DNA from: Straminergon stramineum
Taxonomy: Eukaryota; Streptophyta; Bryopsida; Hypnales; Calliergonaceae
Assembly (NCBI GenBank): GCA_963920665.1
Contig: OY987269.1
Coordinates: 20,710,501 to 20,774,500 of the forward strand
DNA: 64,000 nucleotides
Direction: 5' to 3'
Shown here piece by piece: positions 60,328 through 64,000 of the stretch. The stretch's first letter is position 1. The number at the start of each line of letters is the position of its first letter. The position numbers were made by a program, and so were the translations under genes. Below the pieces are notes generated by a model, which searched no databases, was not told the DNA's origin, and saw only the letters and a program-made list of their open reading frames with translations.

Positions 60328-61799
60328 CGCTGCGACTTAAATCATCCACACAACACAATCCCTACTTACAAAACTGAAAACCCTAATTGGGTGATTGGGA
60401 TTCACCGCTGGAATGAAGTGACCGAATGGCTCAAAATCTGAAGCAACTTAAGAAACGCAATAAAATCCGACTAATCATGGAATCGCTTCTCGATTTGATC
60501 TCTTGCGCACCACGGCACGAAACTACTTCCGATTGCGCGTCCAATTTGCGCCGGCAGCAGCAGGAATTTCAAGGCGTGAGCTGCCGATTTCGGCTGGTGA
60601 TCCCATACCTTGGGCGTCACTCTGTTTTTAGGGCTTGCTGATCATGGGTTTAAGCTAAAGAATGTTCCGGAGTATAATAGAGCTTCTCCAGTCTTCTGTT
60701 TTCGGTTGAAATTAATAAATTCAACTATTTTTTAGTTTTCAAATTCTTGCTTTTAAATCATTTTTTCATGGCCGCAAGTATCATAATCAAATTCATTTCA
60801 TTTGCAGTTCAGTATCCGGACCTAGGTATTCATTCTAATTTAGTTCAGCATACTCAATTACTTCTTGTATACAATACTTTTGTTCTAATATCTTTCACAT
60901 TTCATAGCATTGTTAACCACCCTAAACCATTCCCCTTTGATGATTGGGATGAGGGCCTTTTTTTTGGACTAGTGTCCCCTGTGTTGGCTTCACTACATAG
61001 GCCAGATTTTGGAGGGACAATTTTACAGTGGTCAGATTCTCACAGATCTGGCGAAATTTCGCTAGAAAAAAAAAGCCCTGATATTTGGGATAATCTTTTG
61101 GGGGGATTGAATTTTGTTTAATTTGCAGAGAGTTATTGGTTGGTTGGAAAGTTGCAATTGTAATTGGGTTAGGAAGTTGCAACACTTAGGCTCCTACTTT
61201 CTAGTGGAACAAAAGGACCTTAGGATTGATAAATAATTTTATCCTACTTGGAGGTCAAATTTGACATAAAGTAAATCATTTACAGAAAAAACAAAACATA
61301 CCACATGTCATCTTGTGAATGGTGTGAAGTGACGTGGACTTTTTAGAATCTGATGTAGAAATTCAATTTTGGCACCTAAATGCCAAATCAAACCTTCAGG
61401 TACGGTACGTTCACTTCCACGTTAACATTTACCTTTTTACTTTTACTTTTACTTTTTAGCAATTTTCTCTTTTTACTTTTTATAAGTAAAATATCTTTAT
61501 AAGTAATTGCCTAGTGACGTGCCTTTGAAGGCCTGTAAGTTCCAAGGTATGTTCGCTGCACGTCCTCTTGTACACATTCTCAGAAACGAGACATATAAGG
61601 TTAAGTCTCCGAGTCTTGCTGCGGCAGTCTGTGTTTGCGGAGATTGACAGCAAGCGTTAAGTTGCGGGCGAGGAGTGGCGAGAGAGAGGGACAGAGAGAA
61701 AAGTAGTGACAGTGGTGAGATTTTGCAGCTCAAACTTGAAGAAACTGAAACTTGGGTTACCGTCGGAAGAATTTTCGGCTTGAATTTCAGAGGGGAGAG
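60328..61799. promoter_or_regulatory. Divergent promoter region between EFL1 and MAC5
   Basis: Start codons lie 1,472 bp apart, pointing outward. AAAACCCTAA (60377-60386) sits about 50 bp upstream of the EFL1 ATG. The centre (60700-61500) is AT-rich and shows no element ends. The 200 bp before 61800 are purine-rich 5'UTR-like sequence. Confidence 0.5.
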
Positions 61800-63596
61800 A
61801 TGAATCGTGATTTTGAAGCCGATGGGTGGGAGCGCTCGGATTTCCCCATCATCTGCGAGTCTTGTCTTGGTGACAATCCTTACGTGCGCATGGTATGTCT
61901 TAGTTCTTGCTCGCAAGTCCGGTTTTTCTAGGGTTTCTAGGATTCTTAGGGTTTCTAGGGTTTCTCCGTTTTTGCTGGACGCCGTTTACCGTTTTGTGAT
62001 TTGGGTTTATTGAATTGGAATGTTGTGGTGGATGTAGACAAAAGCGAATTTCGACAAGGAGTGCAAAATCTGCACACGACCATTCACGGTGTTTCGGTGG
62101 AGGCCGGGAAGGGATGCCCGGTACAAGAAAACGGAAGTGTGTCAAACGTGTAGCAAGCTGAAGAATGTGTGTCAGGTCTGCTTACTGGACCTGGAGTACG
62201 GGCTTCCGGTGCAAGTGAGGGACACCGCCCTTGGTATTAACACCAGCGACTCGATTCCCAAGAGCGACGTCAATAGGGAGTTTTTCGCGGAGGAGCAGGA
62301 CCGAAAGGTATTTGTTGTGATCCAACTTTTGATCAATTTGATTTTCAAGTGTTTTGGTTGAAGTTAGGATCCCCTGTTTTTGTGTGAACAGTGGTGCATT
62401 TGCACTTTCGTGGTCGGAAATGGGTTAAGGTTCTATACGCACCAACCTTGGTGAGAATTCCTGCTAATTAATTTGCGATGGACTGTGGTTACTTACACAT
62501 CTCCTTTTCCTTGGACAGGCTAAAGCCGGTTTGGATTACGAGTCTTCGTTCGGCAAAGCTCGTCCAAATGACACGATCTTGAAGCTGCAACGAACTACTC
62601 CATATTACAAGCGAAATCGTGCACACATTTGCAGTTTCTATGTGAGGGGAGAGTGCACACGAGGAGCCGAGTGCCCCTACCGACATGAAATGCCCGTGGA
62701 AGGAGAGCTTTCGCACCAGAACATCAAAGACCGCTACTACGGGTATGTTATCGTTTGAACTCGGCACTCAGAAATTAAATTCATGCAGTTTGCTTACACG
62801 TACTGTTTTTCTCTGCAGGGTGAATGATCCAGTTGCAGCGAAGTTACTGCGAAGGGCTGGGGAGATGCCTTCTTTAGCACCACCCGACGATGCGAGCATC
62901 AAGACTCTGTACGTCGGCGGCTTGGTGGACAGAGTGACGGAGGAGGATCTGAAAGACCAGTTTTACAGCTACGGAGAATTGGAGTCGATTCGGATGGTCC
63001 CGCAAAGGGCTTGTGCATTCGTGACCTACACTACCCGGGAGGGAGCCGAGAAAGCTGCTGACCATCTGGCTAACAAGCTGGTGATCAATGGCTTGAGGTT
63101 GAAGCTCATGTGGGGCAGGCCACAAGTGGCGAAAGCTGACGTCGATGAAAAGGACGAAGATGGAAAGTCCAACCCAGTCTTACCACATGGGGGAATGCTT
63201 CCTCGAGCCCTGATTTCGCAGCAGCAGCAACAGCAGCAGCATGAGCCAGGCTCAAATTACTTCAACTTACCTCCACCGAGCTTGTCAACAGACCGACCCT
63301 TCTATCCCTCCATGGATCCTCAGCGCATGGGGGCGGTCATGAAACAAAGTGAAGGGTCAAATTTAGAGCAAGGCGAGGGGTCATCCAATTTAGAGCAGCG
63401 ACCTCCCATGGGTCCTCCTCCTTATGGTTATTCACCACAAGGACCACATCCAGGACCTCATCCTCATTTTCAACAACAGCATTTCAGGGGTCCCCCTCCT
63501 TACCCACAGAGACCTCCTCCTCACTCGTACCAGCAATATCCTCCTCCACAGTTTCAAGGAGGACCTCCACCGCCGTTTTTCCGCCAGCACTACTGA
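61800..63596 (+). CDS. MAC5: MAC5/RBM22-like spliceosomal protein (CCCH zinc finger plus RRM)
   Basis: Homologue of Arabidopsis MAC5A/B and animal RBM22 (yeast Cwc2/Ecm2 relatives). These belong to the Prp19/MOS4-associated complex and contact U6 and the intron in the activated spliceosome in the nucleus. Exons are 61800-61892, 62038-62307, 62519-62742 and 62819-63596; about 454 residues. Four Cys pairs (19/22, 40/43, 66/69, 76/79) form the N-terminal zinc-binding module. Next come [20 protein letters not shown], a CCCH finger with C159-x7-C167-x5-C173-x3-H177, and an RRM (LYVGGL 226-231, ACAFVTYT 260-267, then LKLMWGRPQ). The tail is Gln-, Pro- and Gly-rich and includes a short poly-Gln run. 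All parts are collinear with the plant family. Intron 1 opens with an array of telo-box repeats. Confidence 0.93.
61926..61965 (+). repeat. Telomere-like TTTCTAGGG array in MAC5 intron 1
   Basis: Within about 45 bp the motif (T)TAGGGTTTC appears four to five times (TCTAGGGTTTCTAGG, TTAGGGTTTCTAGGGTTTC), starting some 35 bp after the first donor. These are imperfect relatives of the plant telomere unit TTTAGGG and of the telo-box. Confidence 0.8.
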
Positions 63597-64000
63597 GTTT
63601 AGGTTTAGAACGTTCTCTTCAGTGATTTTAATTTTTCTAGTTGTTTTTCCTGTCTTGTAAGCCTCTTTGAGCTCAATATATCAACTAGTCAGCGGAGTAA
63701 ATGCGGGCTGAAAGTTTGATCACTTTGTTTTGTTTTTGAAAAAAATATTAAAAGAAAACTCCTAGTGTACTTGAGTTGGTTCTGTAACGGAAATTTTTGT
63801 AAATGTATACTGTGGATTTGGCACTGTATAGGAAATGTGTCCATGCGGGTTTCACATTGCATTCTTTGCAGTTGTTCAGGACTTTTGTCTCGCGTCTTTC
63901 GTCATTTTTGGTGAATTGCTACTTCGTCTTATGTTTTGAATGTCCGTTCCTGGTGGTAGTTGCTTGGTCTCGGACAACATGGAAGACTAAATGACATCGA
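63597..64000 (+). other. MAC5 3'UTR and downstream sequence
   Basis: Follows the TGA at 63594-63596. It is T-rich, 3'UTR-like sequence to the window end; no new gene is recognised. Confidence 0.5.

Noticed and set aside
60747..61121. 124-codon plus-strand ORF in the EFL1/MAC5 intergenic region
   Set aside because: AT-rich, hydrophobic and unsupported, with no recognisable family.
61921..61965. Telomere end or subtelomere
   Set aside because: The repeats are few, imperfect (TTTCTAGGG) and inside an intron of an intact gene.

Overview
This window looks like nuclear DNA of a land plant. The genes are split by spliceosomal introns with GT-AG borders, AAACCCTA telo-boxes recur near gene 5' ends, and the proteins match plant versions of exocyst SEC8, ceQORH quinone oxidoreductase, UBP1, SDS22, inhibitor-2, EFL1 and MAC5/RBM22. 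The compact genes separated by AT-rich repeat islands would suit a bryophyte or lycophyte of moderate genome size, but nothing here fixes the taxon. I found no tRNA, rRNA, CRISPR array or prokaryotic feature.

Layout: (1) 1-2470, 5' part of a SEC8 gene on the minus strand, running off the left edge. (2) 2555-21670, a 19-kb AT-rich repeat island with no intact gene. (3) 22135-23926, a three-exon ceQORH-type oxidoreductase (+). (4) 25194-30368, UBP1 copy A (-). (5) 31480-35570, a second repeat island. (6) 36389-41484, UBP1 copy B (-), with the same 12-exon structure as copy A. (7) 43025-46604, SDS22 (+), divergent from UBP1-B. (8) 46605-51600, a third repeat island. (9) 52514-53902, inhibitor-2 (+). 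(10) 55424-60327, EFL1 (-). (11) 61800-63596, MAC5/RBM22-like splicing factor (+), divergent from EFL1.

The genes are housekeeping: vesicle tethering, RNA binding and splicing (two UBP1 copies, MAC5), late 60S maturation (EFL1) and PP1 phosphatase control (SDS22 and inhibitor-2, about 6 kb apart on the same strand). I joined exons by hand from splice borders, reading frame and remembered family proteins; every joined CDS keeps a consistent phase.

The most unusual signal is a set of at least nine non-coding elements, 73 to 923 bp long. They share terminal inverted repeats beginning CCC(C)TAA or CCCTTAA and are nearly all bounded by TTAA on both sides. They populate the repeat islands and also sit inside introns of UBP1-B, SDS22 and EFL1. 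TTAA target sites plus CCC-starting termini are the signature of piggyBac-type transposons, which are unusual in land plants. No transposase is visible here, so that assignment is inference. Other notable points are a 95-bp tract identical between the two UBP1 copies, a GC-AG intron in UBP1-A only, and a roughly 660-bp foldback element.
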